Below, in pieces: positions 1 through 6,285 of a stretch of DNA of 37,392 bases. The stretch is from DATIRA01 sp964553405 (GTDB lineage: Bacteria; Pseudomonadota; Gammaproteobacteria; Steroidobacterales; Steroidobacteraceae). The notes under the pieces are model-generated. The model did not search any database and was not told where the DNA came from. It was given only the letters and a program-made list of their open reading frames with translations. The translations under genes and the position numbers were made by a program. Numbering within the stretch: the stretch's first letter is position 1; each line of letters opens with the position of its first letter. Where the stretch lies: the NCBI GenBank assembly GCA_964553405.1, contig CAZKLS010000015.1, positions 1 through 37,392 of the forward strand. Direction: 5' to 3'.

Positions 1-2412
1 GTGCTGAACAAGTTCGAGAAGCGCGGCGCCGAGGACGCGCTGCGCGACGTGCGCAAGCAGTGGCGGCGGAACCACGCGCAGTTCAAGCTTCCGGACTCCG
101 GGCTGCCGGTGTTTCCGACCATCGCGAGCCGCTTCAACGATCCGGGCGTGAATCGCCTGTTCGGCGAGATCTGCGCGCGCCTCGACGCGACGGTGGCCCG
201 CGGTGGCGGCGAGGCCGGCCGCTGGCAGGTCGCCGATCCCGGGCCCGTCGAGATCACCGCCCACGATGCGCTGATTCCGGGGCAGCGGACCCGCTACCTG
301 GCCGAGATCGCCGCGAACGGCCGCCGTGCGCGCGACGACCTGCAGCACCGGGCGGAGGCGGCGAGCCGCGCGCACGGGCTCTACGAGTCGCTGCGCCTGC
401 TCGAGGATCCCGGGTTGCCGAAGCCGTTCGATGCGTACGCCGAGGCGGCGCTGGCAGACCCGTCGAGTGCGGCACGGACCACGCTGCGCGAGGCGTACAA
501 CGACGCGCTCGAGGCGGTGGGTCCGGAGGCGCTCGCGCTGCTGCGGCAATGGCCCGCGGTCGCGAAGTCGGCCACCGACGACGAATACGGCTACGTCGTT
601 CGCGGACGCGAGATCCGTGGCGACAACTACACCGAGACGCTCAGTCACAACAAGGTGCCGAAGCTCGCCGTGCCGCGCAGCCGCGACTGGGGCGAGCAGC
701 TCGAGTTCCTGTTGAAGGAGCACCTGCCGGGGCACTATCCGTACACGGCTGGCGTCTATCCCTACCGCCGCGAAGAGGAGGATCCGACCCGGATGTTCGC
801 CGGCGAGGGCGGGCCGGAGCGGACGAACAGGCGATTCCATTACCTGGCGTCGGGACACGGCGCCGCGCGCCTCTCGACGGCCTTCGACTCGACGACGCTC
901 TACGGCGAGGACCCGGACGAGCGGCCCGACATCTACGGCCGCATCGGCAATTCCGGCGTATCGATCGCCACGCTGGACGACATGAAGAAGCTGTATTCCG
1001 GCTTCGACCTGTGCGCGCCGACGACCTCGGTCTCGATGACGATCAACGGGCCGGCGCCGATGATCCTCGCGATGTTCATGAACACCGCGGTGGACCAGCA
1101 GGTCGAGCGGTACCTGCGCGCCGAGGGTCGCTGGGAAGAGGCCGAGCGTCGCATCGCGGAGCTCTACCGGGACCGTCCGCGTCCCCGCTACCAGGGCGAG
1201 CTGCCGGCCGGCAACGATGGCTTCGGGCTGGGGCTGCTCGGTGTCACCGGCGAGCAGCTCGTGGACCGCGAGACCTACGCGAAGATCCGCGCCGGCGCGC
1301 TGTCGCAGGTCCGGGGCACCGTGCAGGCCGACATCCTGAAGGAGGACCAGGCGCAGAACACCTGCATCTTCTCGACGGAGTTCGCGCTGCGGATGATGGG
1401 GGACGTCCAGCAGTTCTTCATCGACCACAAGGTCCGCAACTTCTACTCGGTCTCGGTCTCCGGCTACCACATCGCCGAGGCCGGGGCGAACCCGGTGACG
1501 CAGCTCGCGTTCACGCTGGCGAACGGGTTCACGATCGTCGAGTACTACCTGGCGCGCGGCATGGGCATCGACGATTTCGCGCCGAACCTGTCGTTCTTCT
1601 TCTCGAACGGCATGGACCCGGAGTACGCGGTGATCGGTCGGGTCGCGCGCCGCGTCTGGGCCCGCGCGATGCGCGACCTCTACGGCGGCGGGCCGCGGTC
1701 GCAGATGCTGAAGTACCACATCCAGACCTCGGGCCGCAGCCTGCACGCCCGGGAGATCCAGTTCAACGACATACGCACGACCTTGCAGGCGCTGTACGCG
1801 CTGCTGGACAACTGCAACAGCCTGCATACGAACGCATACGACGAGGCGATCACGACGCCGACCGAGGAGTCAGTGCGCCGGGCCGTGGCGATACAGCTGA
1901 TCATCAACAAGGAACTCGGGCTCAACAGGACGCAGAACGTCTGGCAGGGCTCGTTCGCGCTGGACCAGCTGACCGACATGGTGGAGGAGGCGGTGTACAG
2001 GGAATTCGACCGGCTCTCGGAGCGCGGCGGCGTGCTCGGCGCGATGGAGACCATGTACCAGCGCAGCCGCATCCAGGAAGAGAGCCTGTACTACGAGACC
2101 CGCAAGCACGACGGTTCGCTGCCGATCGTCGGCGTCAACACCTTCCTCGGGCACGACGACCGGGAGCAGTTGATGAACGCGGAGCTGATCCGCTCGACCG
2201 AGCAGGAGAAGCGTGCGCAGGTGCAGGCGGTGCGGGCCTTCCTCGACCGCAACGCCGACCGTCACCCGGCCGCGCTCGAGCGATTGCAGCGCGCGGCGGC
2301 CGAGGGCGGCAACGTGTTCGAGGAACTGATGGAGACGGTCAAGGCGGCATCGCTCGGCAGCATCTCCCACGCGCTCTACGAGGTCGGAGGACAGTACCGC
2401 CGGAGCATGTAG
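1..2412 (+). CDS. icmF: Fused isobutyryl-CoA mutase IcmF, 5' truncated by window edge
   Basis: This is the C-terminal 803 residues of an adenosylcobalamin-dependent acyl-CoA mutase of the IcmF type, which interconverts isobutyryl-CoA and n-butyryl-CoA. The visible part opens with NKFEKRG, which resembles the base-recognition loop of the built-in G-protein chaperone, so the first GTG is almost surely an internal Val codon. The N-terminal B12-binding domain and most of the GTPase domain (roughly 290 residues, from family length) lie upstream of the window. The TIM-barrel mutase domain follows, with SVSMTINGPAP (about 346-356) and YSVSVSGYHIAEAGA (about 482-496). By my alignment, the positions that are Tyr89 and Arg207 in methylmalonyl-CoA mutase are Phe266 and Gln452 here, the Phe/Gln pair of isobutyryl-CoA mutases. 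The C-terminus (GGQYRRSM) ends as IcmF proteins do. It converges on the plsC-type gene. Confidence 0.9.
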   Translation: MLNKFEKRGAEDALRDVRKQWRRNHAQFKLPDSGLPVFPTIASRFNDPGVNRLFGEICARLDATVARGGGEAGRWQVADPGPVEITAHDALIPGQRTRYLAEIAANGRRARDDLQHRAEAASRAHGLYESLRLLEDPGLPKPFDAYAEAALADPSSAARTTLREAYNDALEAVGPEALALLRQWPAVAKSATDDEYGYVVRGREIRGDNYTETLSHNKVPKLAVPRSRDWGEQLEFLLKEHLPGHYPYTAGVYPYRREEEDPTRMFAGEGGPERTNRRFHYLASGHGAARLSTAFDSTTLYGEDPDERPDIYGRIGNSGVSIATLDDMKKLYSGFDLCAPTTSVSMTINGPAPMILAMFMNTAVDQQVERYLRAEGRWEEAERRIAELYRDRPRPRYQGELPAGNDGFGLGLLGVTGEQLVDRETYAKIRAGALSQVRGTVQADILKEDQAQNTCIFSTEFALRMMGDVQQFFIDHKVRNFYSVSVSGYHIAEAGANPVTQLAFTLANGFTIVEYYLARGMGIDDFAPNLSFFFSNGMDPEYAVIGRVARRVWARAMRDLYGGGPRSQMLKYHIQTSGRSLHAREIQFNDIRTTLQALYALLDNCNSLHTNAYDEAITTPTEESVRRAVAIQLIINKELGLNRTQNVWQGSFALDQLTDMVEEAVYREFDRLSERGGVLGAMETMYQRSRIQEESLYYETRKHDGSLPIVGVNTFLGHDDREQLMNAELIRSTEQEKRAQVQAVRAFLDRNADRHPAALERLQRAAAEGGNVFEELMETVKAASLGSISHALYEVGGQYRRSM

Positions 2413-2435
2413 CCCGGGCCCGACCGGGGGCGGGC
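2412..2435. terminator. GC-rich hairpin between convergent genes
   Basis: GCCCG at the icmF stop pairs with CGGGC at 2431-2435, and an inner CCC/GGG adds to the stem around a short GACC-type loop. Two G-G mismatches interrupt the stem. It fills most of the 27-nt gap between convergent icmF and plsC and could stop transcription from both sides. There is no clear U-tract, so this is a structural inference only. Confidence 0.4.
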
Positions 2436-2439
2436 GGCT

Positions 2440-3171
2440 TCAGGGATGCAGCAGGTCCGGTTCGTCGAGGCGCGCGGCGATCTGCCGCCTGGCCGCGTCG
2501 CGCAGCGCCTCGGCGGACGCGCCGTGATCCGCCGGCGCCAGCGGATCGAGGATCTCGACCGTGATCACGCCGGGCCGCGGCACGACGGCGCGGTTCGGCA
2601 AGGCCCTGCGCGCGCCATGGATGATCGATGGCACGACGGGTACCCCCGCACGGGCTGCGGTCGCGAACGCGCCGGTATGGAAACGCTTGAGCCCCGGCTC
2701 CGTGGCGAACGTGCCTTCCGGGAAGAACACCAGCGAGTGACCTTCGGCGGCGCGCCGCATCATCCGGCGGGCATCGCGCTGCCGGCCTTGCTGGCTGCTG
2801 CGGTCGACGAACTCCGAGCCGATGCGCCGGAGCAGGAACCCGAGCAGCGGGGCGGCCCGGGCTTCCTGCTTGATGACGAACGAGAAGCGCGGGGGCAGCG
2901 CCGCCTTCATCACGATGCCATCGAGGTAGCTGGAGTGGTTCGCGACGACCACGCAGGACCCGCCGGGTAGCCGGGAGAGCCCGTTGACCCGCAGCCGGAT
3001 CAGGAGCGCCGCGAGTCCCAGCCGCGCGAAAGAGCGGGTCACGCGACGCCGCAGTTTCAGCCCGGGCAGCAGCAGCGCCAGCGCGGTCGCGAGGACCAGC
3101 AGCGCGGCAAAGACGGGCAGGGCATAGATGCCGTAAACGAGCCTGAGCAGGCCCGCCCCGAACCGAGACAT
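2440..3171 (-). CDS. 1-acyl-sn-glycerol-3-phosphate acyltransferase family protein (PlsC type)
   Basis: This 243-residue membrane-associated acyltransferase probably acylates lysophosphatidic acid or a related lysophospholipid. An N-terminal hydrophobic stretch (about 10-36) anchors it. The HX4D catalytic motif is NHSSYLD with His79 and Asp84, and the substrate motif FPEGTF lies at 150-155. The ATG at 3171 is preferred over the in-frame ATG at 3216 because AGGAA sits about 9 nt upstream of it and the extra 15 residues look like untranslated leader. A sigma70-like promoter with a palindrome in its spacer lies 46-74 nt upstream. Which lysolipid it acylates cannot be told; several PlsC paralogues usually exist per genome, so plsC itself is not assigned. 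Confidence 0.85.
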   Translation of the reverse strand: MSRFGAGLLRLVYGIYALPVFAALLVLATALALLLPGLKLRRRVTRSFARLGLAALLIRLRVNGLSRLPGGSCVVVANHSSYLDGIVMKAALPPRFSFVIKQEARAAPLLGFLLRRIGSEFVDRSSQQGRQRDARRMMRRAAEGHSLVFFPEGTFATEPGLKRFHTGAFATAARAGVPVVPSIIHGARRALPNRAVVPRPGVITVEILDPLAPADHGASAEALRDAARRQIAARLDEPDLLHP

Positions 3172-3216
3172 CGAGCGCGTTTCCTCGCGCGGTCCCGGGT
3201 GGGGCCCGGCCCGCAC

Positions 3217-3245
3217 ATTCTGTGAACTGGTTCCAGTTATGTTAA
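3217..3245 (-). promoter_or_regulatory. Predicted sigma70 promoter of the plsC-type gene
   Basis: Read on the minus strand, TTAACA (3245-3240, five of six to TTGACA) is followed by exactly 17 nt and CAGAAT (3222-3217, four of six to TATAAT). Transcription would start near 3210, giving a leader of about 40 nt before the ATG at 3171. Confidence 0.5.
3225..3238. promoter_or_regulatory. Inverted repeat AACTGG-TT-CCAGTT, possible operator
   Basis: A 6-bp perfect inverted repeat with a 2-nt spacer lies entirely inside the 17-nt spacer of the predicted minus-strand promoter, between divergent plsC-type and xerD genes. That position is typical of repressor operators, but no cognate regulator is visible in the window. 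Confidence 0.4.
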
Positions 3246-3297
3246 CGGAGCCCCTGCGGTGTGAGGAGGGTCACGTTCAGGAGCCGGCGCCGCCTCG

Positions 3298-3303
3298 CAT
3301 ACT
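3298..3303 (+). promoter_or_regulatory. Possible -10 element (CATACT) for xerD
   Basis: CATACT stands in GC-rich sequence 26 nt before the xerD ATG. No convincing -35 is seen, so this rests on the hexamer and position alone. Confidence 0.3.
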
Positions 3304-3329
3304 GCGTTCCACTGAGATACGCACGTGAC

Positions 3330-4274
3330 ATGAGCAAGCCAGTGAAAAGTAAAGGGTCTGCGCAACTCCGGGAAGATGGTGGACCCGGGGAGGTCGGTCC
3401 GATCGACCGCTTCCTCGATGCCGTCTGGATGGAACGGGGCCTGTCTCCGAACACGCTGGCAGCCTACCGGGCCGACCTGACCGCGCTGGAGCGCTGGCTC
3501 GAAGACCTCGGCACGGACCTGATCACGGCGCGGCGCGGCGACATCCTCGCGTTCATGGCGTCACGGGTCAAGGCGGGGGCCCGGCCGCGCTCGACCGCGC
3601 GGCAACTGAGCAGCTTCCGGCGTTTCTACCGCTACCAGCTGCGTACCGGCGCCGTCAGGGAGGATCCGACCGCGCAGATCGCGATGCCGAAGATCGGCCG
3701 CACGTTGCCGAAATCGCTCACGGAGGAGGAAGTCGAGGCCCTGTTGGCCGCTCCTGCCGTGAGCGATCCCCTCGGACATCGCGACCGGACCATGCTCGAA
3801 GTGCTCTATGCCACCGGCCTGCGCGTGTCGGAGCTGGTCAACCTGCAGCTTTCCCAGGTCAATCTGAACCAGGGCGTGCTGCGCATCGTCGGGAAGGGCG
3901 ACCGCGAGAGGCTGATACCGCTGGGCGAGGAAGCCCAGCAGTGGCTGCACGAGTTCATGCAGGGGCCGCGTGGGGAGATCCTGCTCGAGCGCCAGACCGA
4001 CTACCTGTTCCCGACGCGGCGCGGCGACCGCATGACGCGCCAGGCCTTCTGGCACATCATCAAGCGCTACGCGCGCAAGGCCGGCGTCGAGAAGGACCTC
4101 TCGCCGCACACGCTGCGGCACGCCTTCGCCACGCATCTGCTGAACCACGGCGCCGACCTGCGGGTGGTCCAGATGCTGCTCGGGCACAGTGACCTGTCCA
4201 CGACCCAGATCTACACGCACGTCGCGCGGGAACGTCTGAAGGACCTGCACGGCGAGCACCATCCCCGGGGCTGA
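3330..4274 (+). CDS. xerD: Site-specific tyrosine recombinase XerD
   Basis: XerD acts with XerC at dif to resolve chromosome dimers at cell division. The 314-residue protein has an N-terminal core-binding domain (about 25-110, with ERGLSPNTLAAYRADL) and a C-terminal catalytic domain. All six catalytic residues are visible: Arg165 (ATGLRVSEL), Lys189 (GKGDRERLIPL), His260 and Arg263 (HTLRHAFATHLL), His286 (LLGHSDLSTTQ) and the nucleophile Tyr295 (IYTH). The C-terminal half reads as XerD rather than XerC. The ATG at 3330 is chosen over the in-frame GTG at 3261, whose 23 extra residues look like leader. The following dsbC-type gene is the classic gammaproteobacterial neighbour, which argues for housekeeping XerD and against a mobile-element integrase. 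Confidence 0.95.
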   Translation: MSKPVKSKGSAQLREDGGPGEVGPIDRFLDAVWMERGLSPNTLAAYRADLTALERWLEDLGTDLITARRGDILAFMASRVKAGARPRSTARQLSSFRRFYRYQLRTGAVREDPTAQIAMPKIGRTLPKSLTEEEVEALLAAPAVSDPLGHRDRTMLEVLYATGLRVSELVNLQLSQVNLNQGVLRIVGKGDRERLIPLGEEAQQWLHEFMQGPRGEILLERQTDYLFPTRRGDRMTRQAFWHIIKRYARKAGVEKDLSPHTLRHAFATHLLNHGADLRVVQMLLGHSDLSTTQIYTHVARERLKDLHGEHHPRG

Positions 4275-4326
4275 GCCGCCAGGTCGGCGCGGCCGCCGTA
4301 CCCCGGCCCGTCCGCGCCTGCTCTGC

Positions 4327-4332
4327 TAGACT
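4327..4332 (+). promoter_or_regulatory. Possible -10 element (TAGACT) for the dsbC-type gene
   Basis: TAGACT in the xerD-dsbC gap matches the TA-A-T pattern of -10 boxes and lies 80 nt before the ATG. No good -35 is visible. Confidence 0.35.
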
Positions 4333-4412
4333 TCCGCGCCGCGCGGAACCCCGCGCCCTCCTGCTGGTCTGAGCGGCATCGGACTCCCGGAACACATCCA
4401 CGGATAGCAAGC

Positions 4413-5204
4413 ATGCGCACAGTTCTCCCGCTGATCGTCCTCGTTTCCGCCACTGGCGTCCTCTCCACAGTGGCTCCCCCGGTCGCCGCCGAGGGCGCGA
4501 AGGCACGGGCCGCCGCGGGCAGCACGGCGCCGGTGCCCGCCGAGGTGCGCGCGAGGGTCGTGAAGAAGCTGCAGGGCGCGAAGGCCGAGGACGTCGCCTC
4601 CTCGCCGATCGACGGGCTGTACGAAGTCACGCTCGGCGGGATGATCGTGTACGTGAGCGAGGACGGGAAGTACCTCGTGAGTGGCAACGTCTACGACCTC
4701 GAGACGCAGAGCAATCTCACCGCCGCCCGGCGCAATGCGGCGCGCGCCCGGACGCTGGCCGCGGCCAGCAGCGCGGACATGATCATCTTCTCGCCGCCGG
4801 ACCCGAAGATGACCGTCACCGTCTTCACCGACGTGGACTGCGGCTTCTGCCGCAAGTTCCACAACCAGATGGCCGACATCAACAAGGCCGGCGTCAGGGT
4901 GCGCTACATGATGTATCCGCGTACCGGACCGGGCACGGAGTCGTGGCGGAAGTCGGAGTCCGTCTGGTGCGCGAAGGATCGGAAGGAGGCGATGACCCGC
5001 GCGAAGCGCGGCGAGGACGTCAAGAGCCCCAAGTGCGACGCGGCCTCGATCAAGACCCAGTACGAGCTGGGCGACGATCTCGGGCTCGAGGGCACGCCGG
5101 CGATATTCACCGAGTCGGGCGAGTACATCGGCGGCTTCATGACCCCCGCCCAGCTCGTCAAGGCGATCAGCGGCCCCGGTAACGTGGCCGGCGCATCACG
5201 CTGA
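4413..5204 (+). CDS. DsbC-family thiol:disulfide interchange protein
   Basis: This is a periplasmic disulfide isomerase of the DsbC/DsbG family, 263 residues. A signal peptide (about 1-26, ending in PPVAAEG) is followed by a small dimerisation domain (about 40-110) and a thioredoxin fold. The redox centre is Cys143-Gly-Phe-Cys146 after VFTDVDCG. The cis-proline loop is GTPAIF near 227-232. A second cysteine pair, Cys186 and Cys208, matches the structural disulfide of DsbC. Long-chain DsbC proteins are about 235 residues, and the excess is a low-complexity Ala/Pro-rich N-terminus. It follows xerD as in many gammaproteobacteria. The isomerase role is family knowledge; DsbC versus DsbG cannot be separated firmly, although xerD linkage favours DsbC. 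Confidence 0.88.
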   Translation: MRTVLPLIVLVSATGVLSTVAPPVAAEGAKARAAAGSTAPVPAEVRARVVKKLQGAKAEDVASSPIDGLYEVTLGGMIVYVSEDGKYLVSGNVYDLETQSNLTAARRNAARARTLAAASSADMIIFSPPDPKMTVTVFTDVDCGFCRKFHNQMADINKAGVRVRYMMYPRTGPGTESWRKSESVWCAKDRKEAMTRAKRGEDVKSPKCDAASIKTQYELGDDLGLEGTPAIFTESGEYIGGFMTPAQLVKAISGPGNVAGASR

Positions 5205-5227
5205 TACCCCCGGGGGGCGGCTCAGCG
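5199..5227. terminator. Hairpin spanning both stop codons of convergent dsbC-type and ferredoxin genes
   Basis: CGCTGA (5199-5204) pairs perfectly with TCAGCG (5222-5227), and a C5/G6 run lies between them. The TGA of the dsbC-type gene and the TGA of the minus-strand ferredoxin gene both lie in the outer stem. This fits a bidirectional terminator without a U-tract. Confidence 0.4.
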
Positions 5228-5545
5228 CTCCAGGTACTGCAGCTTGCCGCTGCGCCCGTCCCACTCCTTGGCGTCCGCGGGGGCCTCTTTCTTCTCGGTG
5301 ATCACCGGCCATTGACGCGCGAGCTCGGCGTTCAGCGCCGTGAACTGCTCCTGCCCCGAGGGGACTTCCTCCTCGGAGAAAATCGCTTCGGCGGGACACT
5401 CCGGTTCGCAGAGCGTGCAGTCGATGCACTCGTCCGGGTCGATGACCAGCATGTTGGGGCCCTCGTGGAAGCAGTCCACCGGGCAGACCTCGACGCAATC
5501 CATGTACTTGCACTTGATGCAGTTTTCCGTGACGACGAAGGTCAT
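5222..5545 (-). CDS. fdxA: 7Fe-type ferredoxin FdxA
   Basis: This 107-residue cytoplasmic electron carrier belongs to the FdxA family with one 3Fe-4S and one 4Fe-4S cluster. The cysteines Cys9, Cys17, Cys21, Cys25, Cys40, Cys43, Cys46 and Cys50 match the pattern of Azotobacter ferredoxin I, with an additional Cys12 in the position of its free cysteine. About 45 residues without cysteine follow, as in the family. The ATG at 5545 gives the standard MTFVVTENCIKCKY start. It is the last gene of a minus-strand series after the Nudix gene, separated from it by 91 nt. Its redox partner is unknown. The nearby Rieske oxygenase needs an electron donor, but nothing in the sequence shows that this ferredoxin supplies it. 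Confidence 0.93.
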   Translation of the reverse strand: MTFVVTENCIKCKYMDCVEVCPVDCFHEGPNMLVIDPDECIDCTLCEPECPAEAIFSEEEVPSGQEQFTALNAELARQWPVITEKKEAPADAKEWDGRSGKLQYLER

Positions 5546-5636
5546 CAGCTCGCTCCGCAGAAAATAGAAGGGGCCACGCAGCGGCGCGGCGACGGTCCGC
5601 CTATTGTGCCAAACAGCGGCGCTCCGCGGGTAGTGA

Positions 5637-6215
5637 CTAGCCGCGGCCGCGCAGGTCGATCGCCGTGAAGTGATGCTCCTCGACGCCCCGGCGGCGATCC
5701 TCCAGGTAGCGCTTCAGCGCGAAATCCACGCTGCGGAAGGCGATGTCCTGCCACGGGATCTCCGTCTCGTCGTACAGGCCCACCTCCAGGCTCTCGGCCC
5801 CGACGCCGAACCGGGGCTCGTGCAGCCGGGCCCGGAACATCATGTGGACCTGGTCCGCATGCAGCACGTGCACGACCGCGAGCAGCGAGCCGATCTCCAC
5901 GTCGGCCAGCGCCTCCTCGACGGATTCCCGGCGGGCGGCGTCCTGCGTGGTCTCGCCGTTTTCCATGAATCCGGCCGGAATCGTCCAGTACCCGCGCCGC
6001 GGCTCGATCGCGCGGCGGCAGAGCAGCAGGCGGCCCTGGTACTCCGGCACGCAGCCGGCGACGATCTTCGGATTGGAATAGTGGACGGCACCGCAGGCCG
6101 TGCAGATGTGTCTCGGGAGATGGTCGCCCGGCGGCACCCTGTGTGCTACCGGTTGACCGCAGTGAGGGCAGTATTTCAAGTGAGGGCAGCTGCGGGCCAG
6201 TCGGCCGCGGACCAT
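5637..6215 (-). CDS. Zinc-ribbon Nudix hydrolase
   Basis: This 192-residue predicted nucleoside-diphosphate-linked hydrolase has an N-terminal zinc ribbon with Cys16-x2-Cys19 (YCPHCG) and Cys38-x2-Cys41 (CTACG), then a Nudix fold. The Nudix box runs about 82-104: Gly82, Glu88, Arg96-Glu97 and Glu100-Glu101 are present, while the usual Gly near its end is Leu103. From memory, this family often departs from consensus there (REXXEEAxA). The phrase CRRAIEPRRGYWTIPAGFMENG is characteristic of this zinc-ribbon subgroup. The ATG at 6215 is preferred over the in-frame ATG at 6380, which lies inside the upstream flavoprotein gene. It follows that gene after 70 nt on the same strand. Its substrate (ADP-ribose, NADH or FAD-like) is not known. 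Confidence 0.85.
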   Translation of the reverse strand: MVRGRLARSCPHLKYCPHCGQPVAHRVPPGDHLPRHICTACGAVHYSNPKIVAGCVPEYQGRLLLCRRAIEPRRGYWTIPAGFMENGETTQDAARRESVEEALADVEIGSLLAVVHVLHADQVHMMFRARLHEPRFGVGAESLEVGLYDETEIPWQDIAFRSVDFALKRYLEDRRRGVEEHHFTAIDLRGRG

Positions 6216-6285
6216 TGCGACGGTGTCGCGGCAGTATGGTGTCGGTGTCGCGGGCTTTGCAAGCCGCCGCCGACGCGGGCAACGC

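Noticed and set aside
60..2564. 834-residue open frame on the plus strand overlapping icmF
   Set aside because: It is an Arg/Ala/Gly-rich shadow frame produced by high GC; the frame with clear mutase motifs is the real one.
3330..4274. Tyrosine recombinase as a sign of an integrated mobile element
   Set aside because: Motifs and the adjacent dsbC-type gene identify housekeeping XerD, and no attachment repeats were seen.
5222..5545. Ferredoxin FdxA as the dedicated electron donor of the Rieske oxygenase
   Set aside because: It is a common 7Fe housekeeping ferredoxin, separated by another gene; nothing in the sequence ties it to the oxygenase.
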